From Spiroplasma sp. TIUS-1 (lineage in GTDB: Bacteria > Bacillota_I > Bacilli_A > Mycoplasmatales > Mycoplasmataceae), in contig NZ_CP048387.1 of NCBI RefSeq assembly GCF_010365785.1, positions 620,001-684,000 on the forward strand: 64,000 bases of DNA, in the 5' to 3' direction. Position 1 is the stretch's first letter. The number at the start of each line of letters is the position of its first letter. This document shows positions 37,353 to 50,125 of this stretch, one piece after another. The notes under the pieces are model-generated. The model did no database searches. It was not told the DNA's origin and was given only the letters and a program-made list of their open reading frames with translations. Position numbers and translations under genes: made by a program.

Positions 37353-40300
37353 TTAACTCTGTTTAAAACCGTCAACCGGTTTTAACAATAATATTTTGTT
37401 TGATATTATTAATGATCCTATAGCTCATAATGGAACCAATAATAAGAATGTTATTAGTGGGACCAATGGCGATACCACAAATGGTACTGCCATACCTAAT
37501 TTGATAATAAATGCGATTACAATACTTACTGTTGCTCATGATAGTAAGAAACCAAAGATAGTTGCAAATATTACTAATCCAAATGATACACCAAATACAA
37601 GACCTCATATTTCGCGTTTTGAATATCCAAATGCTTTCAATGAAACAATAAATGTTCTTAGTTTTGATAGATAAATATCTGATGAAATCAAAATAACAAT
37701 AATAACTATTATTAAGATAATTGTTATAAATATTAGAGCAATAAACATTGCTATTTTAAACAATTGATCGATAACCTCTTTTTGTTCAGCTAATAATTTA
37801 GTTTCAACAATTGAAGTACCATAAGTATTTAAATCATCATGGAGTGCATACGTTGCTGAGTTACCAGCAGTTTGCATTGACACACCAGTTGTAATTTGCA
37901 ATGGCTCTAATACATTTGAATATATTGAATTAGAGTATCTGTTAACAATTGAATTGTTAACTTGATTTTTTCTATTTGCTTCAGTTCCTGAAGTATAAAT
38001 ATATGCATCTTTTCATCAATCTTTAGTATTAAAAACATTGAAATCTTTTTTATCATACAACCTAATACCTTCATCAGTTCCGACTTCTTGATATTTGTCT
38101 AATCTAGAATGATCGAATACAGTTTGCTTATTGTTTTCTACTGATATTAATAAATTAAGTAAATCTGAATTAGTAATCATACCTACTCCATTATAGGTAT
38201 CCATTACACCGACAACTCTTAATTTTACTTTTAAATCTTTAACATTTTTATTTGTTTGATTAGAACTTGATACTGGTTGAGAACTCATTCCCATCACATC
38301 TTTATCTGCACGATCCAACATATTTTTTAATCAATATTGACCAGTACCTTCTTGACTTACTTTTGATAAGTATTGTTCATGACCTCTTCTTTCAGTTAAT
38401 GGATCTATATCATAAGGTCTAATTACAACTCAGTCAGCTAGTTCTGATTCTTCTTTACCTGCTGCTTTATAAGCATCAAGCGTATCAGTTGGAACTTCTT
38501 CTTTTGATACAGTTTTAACTGAAGTTGTTGGATTATTTTTATCATCTATTCAACCTGAATTTACTAATGAATTATTATTTGTTGATAGCAAACCATTATT
38601 TAAAACAAATTTAGATAAATCAGCTTTGTATTCTAGTGAATTTTTATCATAATCTTTTCCTACAATAGAAGATACAGGTATAAATAATTTAAAGTTTCTA
38701 TAGTTGTAATAAGGTCTTACATATGAAGCCTTGACTTCAGTTTGACCATTTTGTTCATAAACAAAATCACCAAACATATATGTTTTTTCTTTAAGCTTTA
38801 CATTTTCAATATTTGCCTCATAATCGCGTCTGGTATCGAAATCATCACCTATGAACTCAACAGCATATGGATCAAGAGATTCGTAAAAATCATCTTTGTT
38901 ACCCACTACAACATGAGTATATTGATTTTTATATGAAATCTTGTTTTGGTCTATTGCAAATGCATTTTTATAATAGTGACGAATTTTGTTATTTGAGTCT
39001 GTTGTATATAATTTTTGTAAATCGGTATTAATACTTTCATTTTTAAAATTGTTACGGTAATAATCAGAAAGAAAGAAGTCTGTATCATCATATTTTCATG
39101 CAGCGTTTGGAACTACAAAATCCTTTTCACCTTTTGGTGTATTAATTACATATTTATTAGTATTTACATTTATATTATTTATTTCATTTCCAACCTTTAT
39201 TTTATTAACTATTTTTTCAGATTGGTTAATTATCATTGGAATTGTTAATGTGTTTGTAGACGAATCAAAATACTGATTATTTTTTGGTGCAGTATTTGTT
39301 TCTCCATTTAAGTATTTATAAATTTCATTAATTTCTTGATCACTACCATAAATTTTATCAAATGAATTATATGGTATTTCAAACGCTGATTGGTTTCTAT
39401 CAACCCCTACAACATTCAACGTTCCATTATCACTATTTAGTTTTAGTTCTGTTCCAAGTGAGTCTTTTCCTGGTACAACGTTTACTGTATTAAAACCAAA
39501 GTTAATTGCTGATTGCCTTTCTTTAACACCAATATATTCTTTAATATATGAAGGTGCTTTTGTTGTAAATGAACGTAATAGTGATTCTTTTCAATCATCC
39601 CCATCATTAAATTCCATGTTTGGAAAGTTAACCATTTTCAAAATTGTTGGTAAAGAACCACCAATAATTTTTGTAAGTCTATCAGCAGTTTTAGCTTTTG
39701 CTTTCATTGAAAGACCACTATTTTCATTTAAAGTTTCAGTTATTAATTGATCAAACATACCAATTGACAACGCTTTACCATTATTGTTATGCAAGTTATA
39801 CATAAATGAACCTAGTAAAATTGATAGCATTTCAGATGGATCGTTAACCATATCTTCATATGTAGTTCTAATAAATTGTTTTTTATCACCCGAATTATTA
39901 GTTGATGAATACAATAAATGAGGCATAAACGATGAATTAGAAGATATTGATTTATATCCATTATAGTTATTGATAATTCTTGTATCTTTTGATTTACCAA
40001 TTTCATAATTAATATCAATCATGTTGTTAATATTGTCACTAACACCCGCTCAATAGTTTATGTTTCTTGAAGCTAACGGATCATTAGTTATTGGATCATT
40101 AAATTTAAATTCATTTTTATATTTGACATTTTCATTATATTTTGACTTGGTTGTTAATGCTACTGAAGGAATAAACACCAGGTTTGAAATCATTAGTGAT
40201 GAAACGACAATAAGCATTGACATTAAAAATAAACTTTTTGATGCTCCAGCAGCAACATCAAATGCAAATCTTCTTTTAAATCCCTTTGTACCAAATACTT

Positions 40301-42956
40301 TTTTCTTAAGAAAATTAAATATTTTACTTGTATTTGGAACTTTATTTTCATTCATCAATTCTATGTAAGGTTTTGACATTTTTTTCCATGCTATCAACAT
40401 TGTTAAAAATAATCCAATTACTATTCCCATAAGGGCAAATGTTATAATAAATGCCTCAGCACTAATTGCTATTTTCTTAGCGTCGATTGTAAAGAAATCT
40501 TGAAATAACCTTTCAATTGGTAATTGTAATACCGTCCCAACTATTCAACCTAATGGCACTGAAATAGCTGTAATAATAATTGCATATCAAACATAACTTA
40601 CTGAAATTTCAATTGGTTTATATCCAATTGAAATTAAAATAGCTATTTTTTCTAAGTTCATTTGAATTGATTTTTTAATAACTAAAAACAGCATAAGCGC
40701 AATAGCAACCATAATAACTAAAACAATGCCCGAAATTGATCAAAAGAATATTTCACTGAAAAGTTCAAAAACTTTTCAGTTTAATGCTTCTGTACTGTTA
40801 TCAAAACTCTTTAAGTTCATTGGGGTAATTTGATCTGAATTACCAAAATTTAAGTAGTTTTGGTATGAGTTATTTTTTGATAGGTTTGCTTTATATAAAA
40901 ATTCATTTCTTTGTTCATCTGATTTTGCAAATAAATAAATTGATTGCTTATAACTAGACATATCTATTTGAGTTAAATCATTTTTAAAAATTTCATTCAA
41001 TGTCTCTTTTTGTAGATACATAATTCCAGAAGTTCTTGGTTTTGGAATTGGAACTGTAGCATCTACTATTGGAAAGAATGAATATGCATCAACTGCAATA
41101 CCAGAAACAGCTAAGTTAGATTTACCGATTTTTAATAAGTCACCAACTCTAACATTATTATATTTTGCATATTGTGAACTAACTGCCACTTCTCCACGAC
41201 TTAAAGGTTTAGTACCTTCAATTAATTCAAAGTTTGTTTTTTCAAGAGAGTCCATAGTAATTAATCTATATTTTTTACCTGCTAAAATATCAGAATAAAT
41301 CAATTCATCACGAACTGTTAAATCCATATTAGCTGATTTAGCTGCCATTTTTAAATGCATTTTATAGTAATAATTTAATGGGTTATTATATACATTTTCA
41401 TGTACATTATATTTTCAGTGGCTAATTGGTTGGAATTGAGCACTATCTGAATTAATTTGTTCAAACAAAGACTCAAAATCTATGCCATAAATTCCAGCTG
41501 CCCTTTCAGTACTTTCATCTGATTGATAAAATGCTGATAATAATTGAGATTGTGTAACATTTAGTTGTAATTTATTTTTATACACACCATCAGTTATACC
41601 TGTTAATGATTTGAAATCATTTTTAGCAATAATTGTAGGTACAGATTCAGCTATACTTTCATTACGATTAATAGCCACAACTGGATTTAAAACCCCTCTG
41701 TATCCGCCGTTATATAAAAGAATATTTTTAAAATCATTATTTTTAAATTCACCATCAGGTTTAATGTCAAAAGCAGGAACAAGATTTTTCATATCTTTTA
41801 TATTTTCAAAACTAGGTTCTTTATTTGGATCGGAACCTTCATACACTGATTTGAAATTAACTAATTCTGTAAAATTAAATCTTTCATAAGGATCTGCTAT
41901 GTATTTTTCTCAATCGTGATCATATATTACATTGTTTTCCCCAACAACTTTATTTCCCTCTTTGTAGACTTCGTCTTTGTCTTCGTATTTAGATGCATTT
42001 CCAAAAATATATGCATATGTATATACAGGCATATTTTCATATCAATTAAAGTTATCGTTTTTAGCTTTAAATAAACTATAAAACTCATCACTCATGAACA
42101 TAACTTGAGAAATAAGTGTAGAAAGTGAAAAGTGTACATATTTATACATTTCAAAGTGAGGATTGGACTCGTTTAATTCCAAATTTTTAATTCATGTATT
42201 TGATTCAAAACTTTTAAATCAACTTTTGTTTGCAAGGGTATATTCTCCAATTAGAGTTTTTCTTAGCTCCACATCCGATGACGAAGATAAATAATCTACA
42301 TAAAAATTAAAAAATATATCAGTAGCATACGAATATCAAGTTGATTTATCTGAATCAACTGTTAATGTATTTTCACTCGATTGTAACTTAAAGCTTAAAT
42401 CATCTATATTTTTTGGTATTCATTTTTTTACATATTCACCATATTGATTCTTAAAATCTTGATTATTAATTCCGCTTAAATCTGGAGTGAAATAATTATT
42501 AATAGTTGTGTGAGGAATCATTGTGAAATGATTACCTCTTCTTTCTGTTGAATATAAAGTCAATAAAAATGGGAATATTTTTTTAAATTGTTCACTTGTA
42601 AAATATTTACCAATAAACGAATCATCAACTAAATTTAAATTTATATTTGACTGAACCTCACCTGAGAAGTTGATGAAAGCACTTGTTGATTGTTCTTTTG
42701 AAACAAGGTCTAAAAATGGAAGATAACCAAAGTCTTCTCCCAATCCCACTTCTGTTGTGTTTTCATATACGTTTGAAAATTTTTCTTGACTATTAACCAC
42801 TTTATTAAATTCATGATTTAGTTTCTTCATAGTAGAAACTGATGTTGAAATTACTAAACTTCCGATCATTGCCAAAATTAAAATAGCCAAAAGACTAAAT
42901 TTAAATTGAAATAATTGTTTAAAACCATTTTTGAATAACAACTTGAAACTTTTCAT
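37353..42956 (-). CDS. Giant FtsX-like ABC transporter permease, 1867 aa
   Basis: One uninterrupted frame of 1868 codons with many TGA Trp codons. Layout: a membrane segment at ~18-38; a large extracytoplasmic region to ~720; a bundle of helices at ~730-850; another helix at ~905-930; a second large outer region to ~1730; and final helices at ~1735-1850. This repeated pattern matches the FtsX/MacB permease family with very large extracellular domains, as seen in mycoplasmas. No ATPase lies beside it. AGGAGTACTT precedes the ATG, and the tyrS stop is eight bases upstream. The substrate is unknown. Confidence 0.82.
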
Positions 42957-42964
42957 AAGTACTC

Positions 42965-44203
42965 CTATGCCATTTTAATTAAGTAGTATTTTTTCTTACC
43001 TTTTCTAATTAAAATTTTATTATCTGATATGAACATGTTTGGTGTCACATCTACGTCTGCTGTATTTATTTTTTCGTCGTTAATGTATAGCGATCCAGAT
43101 TCAAGAAGTTCCCTGAATTCTCTATTAGAGCTACATACTCCTGAAGAAATAAATAATTCATTAATACTTTTTACTTTATTTATAGATACTATACTCATTG
43201 TTTTTAAAATGCTACTTAATGTATTTTTGTCTAATGAAGCAACATTTCCACTAAATAGTGCTTCAGTAATTTTTAAGGCCTTTTCTAATCCTTCCTTACC
43301 ATGCACAAATGTGACAACTTCTTTTGCTAATCTTTTTTGTGCTAATCTTTTGAATGGTTCTTTCTTATGATCAACCATTATTTTTTTAATATCAATTACT
43401 GATAGCGTAGTTAAAAACATTAATAAACTTTCACACTCATCATCTTCTTGGTTAATAAAAAATTGGTAAAGTTCATATTCACTAGTTTTACTTGAATCTA
43501 GTCATATAGTTCCAGATTCTGTTTTACCAAATTTTTTTCCATCCTTTTTAGTCAAAAGGTTAAAAGTTATACCTGCAGCTTTGTGATTCTTATCAAAATC
43601 AGATATGTAATCTAATCCTGAAGTAATATTACCCCATTGATCTGATCCACCAAATTGAATATGACAATCATAATCTACATATAATGTTTTAAAGTCATGC
43701 GCTTGCAACATTGTATATGAAAATTCAGTAATTGATAATCCTGTAGATATTCTAGTTGCGATGTTTTCTTTTGCTAGTAAGTACGATAAATTAAAGTGTT
43801 TTCCTACATCCCTTAAGAAATCCAAAATACTCATATCTTTATAAAAATCTAAGTTGTCAACAACCTTAATTTTTTCACCCAACATTGACTTAAGTTGATT
43901 TGCAATTGCTGTTTTATTTTTAATAACATCTTCATTGTTTAATAATACTCTCTCATCAGATTTAAATGATGGATCACCAATCATACCTGTTGCTCCACCA
44001 ATTAATGGAATAGCATTAAACCCAAATTCTTGAAATCTTTTTAAGTTAACAATTTGAATTAAATGACCGATATGTAAAGAATCTGAAGTTGGATCAAAGC
44101 CACAATAAACGCCCTTTTTGTTTTTTTGGGCGTTTATTATTTTTTTTTCATTTGTGAATTGCTTAACAATTCCTCGATCTTTTAATTCTTTTAAAATATC
44201 CAT
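42965..44203 (-). CDS. tyrS: Tyrosyl-tRNA synthetase
   Basis: 412 residues. The class I signature HIGH is in SLHIGHLIQ (~residue 45). The KMSKS loop is written KFGKT (~residue 228), as in bacterial TyrRS. The tyrosine pocket motif GGSDQWGN is present, and a C-terminal S4-like RNA-binding domain ends in ILIRKGKKKYYLIK. It charges tRNA-Tyr. The gene begins one base after the ytxH-like stop, with a weak ribosome-binding site, so translation may depend on coupling. No T-box leader is visible in front of it. Confidence 0.96.
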
Positions 44204-44204
44204 A

Positions 44205-44699
44205 TTATTGTTTCTCTTCTCTTTTTATCTTTTCTTGATCCGATTCAACAGCAACATCATTTGCAATGATCTCAGATTTATTTTTAACTTCCTCATAAGC
44301 TGTACCAGCTTTATCAATTATATTAACAGCAACACCCGTAAGTTCTTTTGCAACTTGCCTTACATTATCTGATGATCCAACTTCAGTTGCAATTTGTGCT
44401 GAAACTTTTCCAATTTTTTGAATTATCTTGAATGCTAATTCTTTTGTTTTAACAATATCTAGTTCTTCTTCTAATTCTCTTATTTCATTAATTTTAATAT
44501 CTACTTTAGCAGCAAGCTCATCATGTCTTTCTTCATTTGATTTTTCTCAAACTTCATCAATTGAGTTAATTAATTTTTGTAATTGTGGTTTAAATTTTGA
44601 AACATAAGAAACAAAGTCAACACGTAATTCTTGACCTTTTTTTGGTGCAAGAAGCATACCAACTCCGACTCAACCGATTATCTTTATTATTTTAAGCAT
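44205..44699 (-). CDS. YtxH-like membrane-associated protein
   Basis: 164 residues. A short N-terminal hydrophobic segment (KIIKIIGWVGVGMLLAP) ends in the APKKG pattern that is common in YtxH family proteins. A long charged helical region rich in Glu/Lys follows. In Bacillus, ytxG and ytxH are neighbouring stress-response genes of unknown mechanism. Here a YtxG-like gene lies immediately upstream, which supports the match. AGGTGA precedes the ATG at 44699. Confidence 0.6.
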
Positions 44700-44707
44700 A
44701 CATTCAC

Positions 44708-45046
44708 CTACTCGCTATCTGATGAGTTAGCAAAATCCCTTAGTTTATCAACAATTTTATAAGCAATATCTTTATTTTGAGTTGCAACTTTTGCTCAACT
44801 TTTTACATTACGTTTTGCAAATGCATCGAATAGATCAATATAGTTTGAGATTCTATTAACCGCTTCAGCAGTAGAATTTAGCATCTCTGATTTATATGTT
44901 AAATCCTCAAAGAAATAGTTAACTTTTTTAGCAGCCACTCCAAATCTTCTCATCACAAACGCAACATAGATAAAAACAATAATTCCTATTACAAAGAAAA
45001 CTATCATAATTATCAGAAGCGTTAAAGTTAAGTCGTTACTATTCAT
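44708..45046 (-). CDS. YtxG/DUF948-like membrane protein
   Basis: 112 residues. A strong N-terminal membrane segment (~8-31) is followed by a helical domain of ~80 residues. Architecture and the adjacent YtxH-like gene suggest the DUF948/YtxG family. Its stop lies eight bases upstream of the next ATG. The role is unknown, perhaps envelope stress. The match is by layout rather than clear motifs. Confidence 0.55.
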
Positions 45047-45100
45047 AAAACCTCCAAGTCTTTATATATATTATTAATCTATATATCTATTAAGAGTATA

Positions 45101-45140
45101 AATAAAAAAAGACAAAAAATAGAAACTAATCTATAGTTTC
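45101..45140 (-). terminator. Probable terminator overlapping a stop codon
   Basis: GAAACTA and TAGTTTC can pair, and a U-rich run follows on the minus strand. The stem includes the stop codon of the 224-aa gene. Confidence 0.5.
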
Positions 45141-45800
45141 CACCTTCTCATTTTCTATTTTATCTTCTTCATTTGAAGGTTTTCTTTGTTCCAACACTTT
45201 TTGACTTAATTCTTTTCTTTTTTGAATTTCAGTTGCAATATCATTTTTTACTTCAGGTTGAGGTATTGTAAGCTTTCTTGAATTTGCTTTTTGTTCACTT
45301 AATAAACGACGTTGTTCAATTTGTTCTTCAATAGACATTGGTTTATATGTTGAAGATATACTATTTGCACGATTTTTGTATTCTGAACCAAATGATGATT
45401 TAGATAAATCTGTGAATACATCTTCAGGCATTTCACCACCTTCTCTTCTAATCTTTTCAATTAGCGCCATTTTCCTATGAGTATCACTTCCTTCAATAAC
45501 TTCAGCTATGTTTGCCTCATTTGTCTTTTTTGCACCAGAAATAATTGAAGATAGTGGCCCTTCTGTAACTTTTGATTTTGAAACTGATTTTGTTTCAACT
45601 TTTGAAGAATTACCGTGATTTTCTTCAATTAATTTTTTAGCCTCTTCATCTGCTTCTTCATCACCTTCTAATACTGGTTCTATATTCAACATTCAATCAT
45701 CTTCATAGCTACTTTGACGAATTACACTACGCTCTTGTTTTTCATGATCTGATAATGTTTGTTTTGTTTCTTTATTTTTAGGTTTGAATATTTTTCACAT
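45126..45800 (-). CDS. Charged, probably disordered cytoplasmic protein
   Basis: 224 residues starting MWKIFKPKNKE, where the second residue is a TGA Trp. GGAGT precedes the ATG. The composition is Glu/Lys/Ser-rich with low hydrophobicity and long helical stretches (SIEEQIEQRRLLSEQKA). No catalytic motif is seen. It begins ten bases after the pncB stop, so it is in the same operon. Function unknown. Confidence 0.55.
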
Positions 45801-45810
45801 ATGACTCCTT

Positions 45811-46857
45811 TTATAAAATAATTTTTTTAAGTTTATTATTGCTTGAGTTTTTTCTACCTACTTTTGATCTTTCAATTCCATTAACCATCACTAAATCACC
45901 AGTAAAGTTAATTTTATTAGATAATATAAATTCACCAACACCATAAATATCAACTGGTGTTTTTTCATCTTCAAAGTATTTAATTTTTTTATCATCAAAT
46001 CCTGAAGAAACAATTATTTTCACATGATTAAAACCATTTTCATCTAATGCTTTTCTTAACATTTTAACTTGAGTTGGGTTTACTCCATGTAGCTCTTTGT
46101 CTTTTTCTTTTAGTGTTTGAAGTGATTTATCTACAATTGATACAGATGTGTCAATTCTTACAGCAAATAACTCTTTACCAAATTCATTTGCTACTTTTAG
46201 TGAATCAGTAATAACATCATTATTAAAATCTACCAATGCAACTAAATTATTATTTGGAAATTGTTTTTTATATTCGTGTAGTGCTGCAATTAAATCCCCA
46301 TCAAATAATGCAATTAGTGAATGTGGTAGTGTACCAGTTGGTTTGGCAACTAATTTAGCTACAACTTCTGTAGAAGCTGGTGTAACTAATGTATCAACAC
46401 CTCCAACATATGAAGCATATCCATCAAGTTGCTGATTCAAAAAATAATCTCCACGATCATTCATATTTAAAATAGCTTTACCGTTAGCCGCTTTTTTAAT
46501 TGTTCTAATATTTGTAGAAACAGTTGTTGCACGTGCTAAAATACCATCAAATAGCCCTTCAAAATGCACAAAATCTTTATATTTACCTGTAATTTTTAAT
46601 ACTGGTTCTAAATTGTTAACAACCTCTCCATCTTCTATTGCTTCAATTTGAAGTTTATTTGATAATCCAGATAATCTTAAAATTTCAAAAATATATTCAA
46701 GCCCGGCAACAGTTGAGTTATCCTTTCTTTGAAACCATTGCATTGTTACAATAGCTTTTGAGTTAATTGCTTTAGCAATCTTTTGTGACTTATCAAAATA
46801 ATCAGAACAAAAATAATTGTCTAAAACACGTTTATCAATTTGTATATTATATTTCAT
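45811..46857 (-). CDS. pncB: Nicotinate phosphoribosyltransferase
   Basis: 348 residues. Motifs include the QWFQRKDN region near the N-terminus, GTLPHSLIALFDGD (the histidine-bearing active-site loop), VDFNNDVITDSL, and the C-terminal YGVGEFI stretch typical of the short Firmicute/mollicute nicotinate phosphoribosyltransferases. It converts nicotinate and PRPP to nicotinate mononucleotide for NAD salvage. The ATG at 46857 with GGGAG upstream is preferred over an ATG at 46908 that lies inside the preceding gene. Confidence 0.88.
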   Translation of the reverse strand: MKYNIQIDKRVLDNYFCSDYFDKSQKIAKAINSKAIVTMQWFQRKDNSTVAGLEYIFEILRLSGLSNKLQIEAIEDGEVVNNLEPVLKITGKYKDFVHFEGLFDGILARATTVSTNIRTIKKAANGKAILNMNDRGDYFLNQQLDGYASYVGGVDTLVTPASTEVVAKLVAKPTGTLPHSLIALFDGDLIAALHEYKKQFPNNNLVALVDFNNDVITDSLKVANEFGKELFAVRIDTSVSIVDKSLQTLKEKDKELHGVNPTQVKMLRKALDENGFNHVKIIVSSGFDDKKIKYFEDEKTPVDIYGVGEFILSNKINFTGDLVMVNGIERSKVGRKNSSNNKLKKIIL

Positions 46858-46858
46858 T

Positions 46859-47422
46859 TTATAACTCCCATAGTGACTTACCAATTTTTGTAAATCTTGA
46901 TAATTCAATTATTCCTTTTTCATTAAATTTATCTAAATTTAATTCCTTTGCAGAACATAACATTCCAAAAGAATCATGACCTCGTAATTTTCCCTGTTCA
47001 ATAAATAAACCATTGGGCATTCAACTTCCTACTTTCGCAAGAATAGTTTTCATACCAGCTTTTACATTGCTGGCTCCACATACAATCTGAATTATTTCCT
47101 TTCCAGTTTTAACTTGGCACAAACTCAAATGTGTATCTGGAATTTTTTCACACTCAATTACTTCTACTACAATAAATTGAGGCTCTTTATTTATTTGTTG
47201 AACATCTAGCACATGTGAAATTTTATCTAATGCAATCATTTCCAATTCTTTTCTTGAAATTTTATTATCTAATTCAACATTTAAAACATTGATACCAATT
47301 AATTCTGATCCAGAATAAATTAATGTCATGTCCTCATTTTCAACAATGCTAGTTCTTTGCTTGTTAGAAATTTTAATAATAATTGTTTTAAATCTTGAGT
47401 TGTAAGCTATTAGTAAATTCAT
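46859..47422 (-). CDS. ytpR: YtpR-like tRNA-binding domain protein
   Basis: 187 residues. The C-terminal part (~90-185) is an EMAP-type tRNA-binding OB fold: VVEVIECEKIPDTHLSLCQV, then IVCGASNVKAGMKTILAKVGS, and GHDSFGMLCSAKEL. This is the same domain as in PheT and MetG, but free-standing as in Bacillus YtpR. It probably binds tRNA and acts in trans on a synthetase. Its stop overlaps the ribosome-binding site of pncB. It is divergent from the first degV gene, with about 60 bases between. Confidence 0.82.
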
Positions 47423-47481
47423 GATTTCTGCCTTTGTTCTTATATATAATAATACTATTATAAATTTAAGGGAAACTAGAC

Positions 47482-48327
47482 ATGAAAAAGAAAATAGCAA
47501 TCATACTTGATTCTTCATGTGGTATTAAACAATTTAGAGAAGTGAATAAAAGCGCAGACATACATTTTGTACCACTGATTATTTCAACGCCACAGGGTGT
47601 AAGTTATGATGACGATGAGAATCTTACAGTTGAAAAATTTGAAGAACTGCTCAATAACAATCAAAAGTTATTAACAGCACAATCTAATCCAGGAAAAGTT
47701 ATTGAAAAATGAACAGAACTATTAAAAGATTATGATGAAATAATCAACCTACCCATTTCAAGCGGATTGTCTGGCCAATATCAAACAATGAAAATGTTGT
47801 CTAAGGATTTTGATGGCAAAGTTCATGTAGTTGATACAAATGGTATTTCTGTACTGTTTACATATATTGCATCATGAGCTGAACAGTTAATTGAAAAAGG
47901 ATTAAGTGGTTCAGAAATATCTAAGCAACTAGATGAGCAATGTAAAAAAATACATGGTTACATTGTTGTTCAAGATTTAAAAAGACTAGTTGCTGGTGGA
48001 AGAATTACTCCTGCTGTAGCTATGCTAGCTAAATTGTTAAAAATTTGCCCTATCTTAAAATGAAATGGAAAGATTGATAAGTTTGGTAAAGCTAGAACAT
48101 GAAAAAAGGCTGTAATTGAAACTGTTCAACAATTGAAAAAAGATGATAATAAAAAAATTATTATTGGTTGATCTTTGAGAAATGAAAATGATAAAAAATT
48201 TATTTTAAAAGAACTTGCGGATGCAGGTATTGTTGTTGGTATCGATATGTATATTGCATTCGTATTATCAGCACATATTGGTTTAGAAACATTTGCTTTC
48301 TTTCCTGACTTAGACGAAAAAATATAA
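47482..48327 (+). CDS. degV: DegV family fatty-acid-binding protein, copy 1
   Basis: 281 residues with the DegV pattern: N-terminal IAIILDSSCGI, a TAQSNPG segment, LPISSGLSGQYQT, and the RLVAGGRITPAVA lid region. Members bind a fatty acid in a deep pocket and, in Firmicutes with FakA, present it for phosphorylation. Much of the central and C-terminal part is nearly identical to copy 2, down to the DNA. AAGGGAAA precedes the ATG. It is the first of three tandem copies. Confidence 0.92.
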
Positions 48328-48394
48328 TAAATACATAATTTGCCTTTATTTTTAGCAAGTATATAATAAATTTATTAGAAGTAAGGATAATTAT

Positions 48395-49240
48395 ATGAAA
48401 AAGAAATTAGCAATAGTATTGGATTCTTCTTGTGGAATTCAATCATTTAAAGGTCACATTAAAAACGATAATGTTTACTTTGTACCATTAATCATCACAA
48501 CACAAGATGGAAAAAATTACAATGACGACGAGTCATTAACATTAGAAAAATTTGAAGATATGCTCATAAATAACGAAAGGTTACTTACATCACAATCTAA
48601 TCCAGGTGTTGTTTTGAAACTATGAGAAACGTTGTTGGAAGAATATGATGAAATAATCAACCTACCTATCTCAAGTGGATTATCAGGTCAATACCAAACA
48701 ATGAAAATGTTGTCTAAGGATTTTGACGGTAGAGTCCATGTTGTGAACACAAATGGTATTTCACTTTTACAACAATATATTGCCAAGTGAACTCAACAAT
48801 TATCAGACGAAGGTTTGAATGCTGAAGAAATTGTTAAAAAAGTTGATAAGGAATGTGAATCAATAAATGGTTTTATTATTGTTCAGGATTTAAAAAGACT
48901 AGTTGCTGGTGGAAGAATCACTCCTGCTGTAGCTATGTTAGCTAAATTGTTAAAAATTTGCCCTATCTTAAAATGAAATGGAAAGATTGATAAATTCGGT
49001 AAAGCTAGAACATGAAAAAAGGCTGTTAACGAAACTATTGATCAATTGAAAAAAGATAATGTTAAAAAAGTTGAAATTGGTTGATCACTTTCAAACACAA
49101 GTGATTCAGACTATATATTAAAACAACTAAAAGATGCTGGAATTGAAATAGGAACAGTGGTTTATATACCTTACGTTTTATCAGCCCACATCGGTTTAGA
49201 GGTATTTGCATTTATGTGCGACATGAAGGAGAAAATATAA
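48395..49240 (+). CDS. degV: DegV family fatty-acid-binding protein, copy 2
   Basis: 281 residues, exactly the length of copy 1. The two share a run of about 45 identical residues around VQDLKRLVAGGRITPAVA and on to KFGKARTWKKAV, with only silent DNA changes there. The N-terminal third and C-terminal tail are more divergent. This suggests tandem duplication followed by gene conversion. Its stop is one base before the ATG of copy 3, with AAGGAG in its last codons serving copy 3. Confidence 0.92.
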
Positions 49241-49241
49241 T

Positions 49242-50093
49242 ATGAAATACGGAATATTAGTTGATAGTTCAGCTAGAATATTGGAATCAGAGTTAGTTGG
49301 AAAAAACATTAAAACTATTCCTTTGGTTGTTATTCACAATAAAACAACTGAATTCGACGATACAATTGAAAACATTGAAAGTCACAAAGTTTATGAATTA
49401 ATTGAAAATGGAGATGACATAACTACTTCACTTGCTTCTCCTGGTAAATTAAAAGAATTTTACCTAGAAATGCTAAAAGAATATGATCATATAATTCATA
49501 TTACAATTTCTGAAAAATTATCAGGAATGATTAAAACGGCTTTTATGGTTTCCAAAGAAGAAGAAGTTGCTGGTAAGGTTTCAATCATGGACCACACAAC
49601 AGATGGAAACATGATTAAATACTTAGCATTTGCTTTAGATAAAAAAATACAAAGTGGAGAACTAACTGAGGTTGCAGATATTCAAAACTTCGTAACTGAA
49701 TTTAGTAAAAAATCTGCAATATTGTTTGTTCCTGGTGATATTAAAAGACTTGCCAAATCAGGACGTGGTGGAGGAATGATGGTTTCTATTCTTGCAGCGC
49801 TTAATACAAAAATTGCTATTCATTGAACAGTTCCACCTAAAAAAATTGGAATGTCACGCAAAATTGACGCGGCTGTTGAAAACATGTTGAAGTATGCTAA
49901 TAAAATTAAGACTATTACTAATAGAGATGTTTTATTTGTTAGATCAACAGCAATGAAACAAACAATTAAATCATCAGTTATTGACACCCTAAACAAACAT
50001 AAAATCACTTTTAGAGAAGAAGATCTTCCTACAGTATTTGCCTGTCATGGTGGTGTAAATTTCTTTACACTAATGTTTGTGCCAAAAGATTAA
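49242..50093 (+). CDS. degV: DegV family fatty-acid-binding protein, copy 3
   Basis: 283 residues and clearly more diverged than copies 1 and 2, while keeping the fold landmarks: YGILVDSSARI, TSLASPG, HITISEKLSGM and the RLAKSGRGG lid. Different pocket residues may mean a different lipid preference. It is translationally linked to copy 2. A strong terminator follows. An FakA-type kinase gene is not in this window. Confidence 0.88.
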
Positions 50094-50095
50094 TT

Positions 50096-50125
50096 AAAAA
50101 TATGTTCGTTTAGAACATATTTTTT
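50096..50125. terminator. Bidirectional terminator after degV cluster
   Basis: AAAAATATGTTC pairs with GAACATATTTTT around GTTTA. It serves the degV transcript and the convergent gene ending at 50124. Confidence 0.85.

Noticed and set aside
37353-42956. The giant permease as several broken genes
   Set aside because: Every apparent break is a TGA codon; the frame is open for 1868 codons from a good start to TAA.
42965-44203. T-box control of tyrS
   Set aside because: tyrS starts one base after the upstream gene, and no T-box motif is visible.
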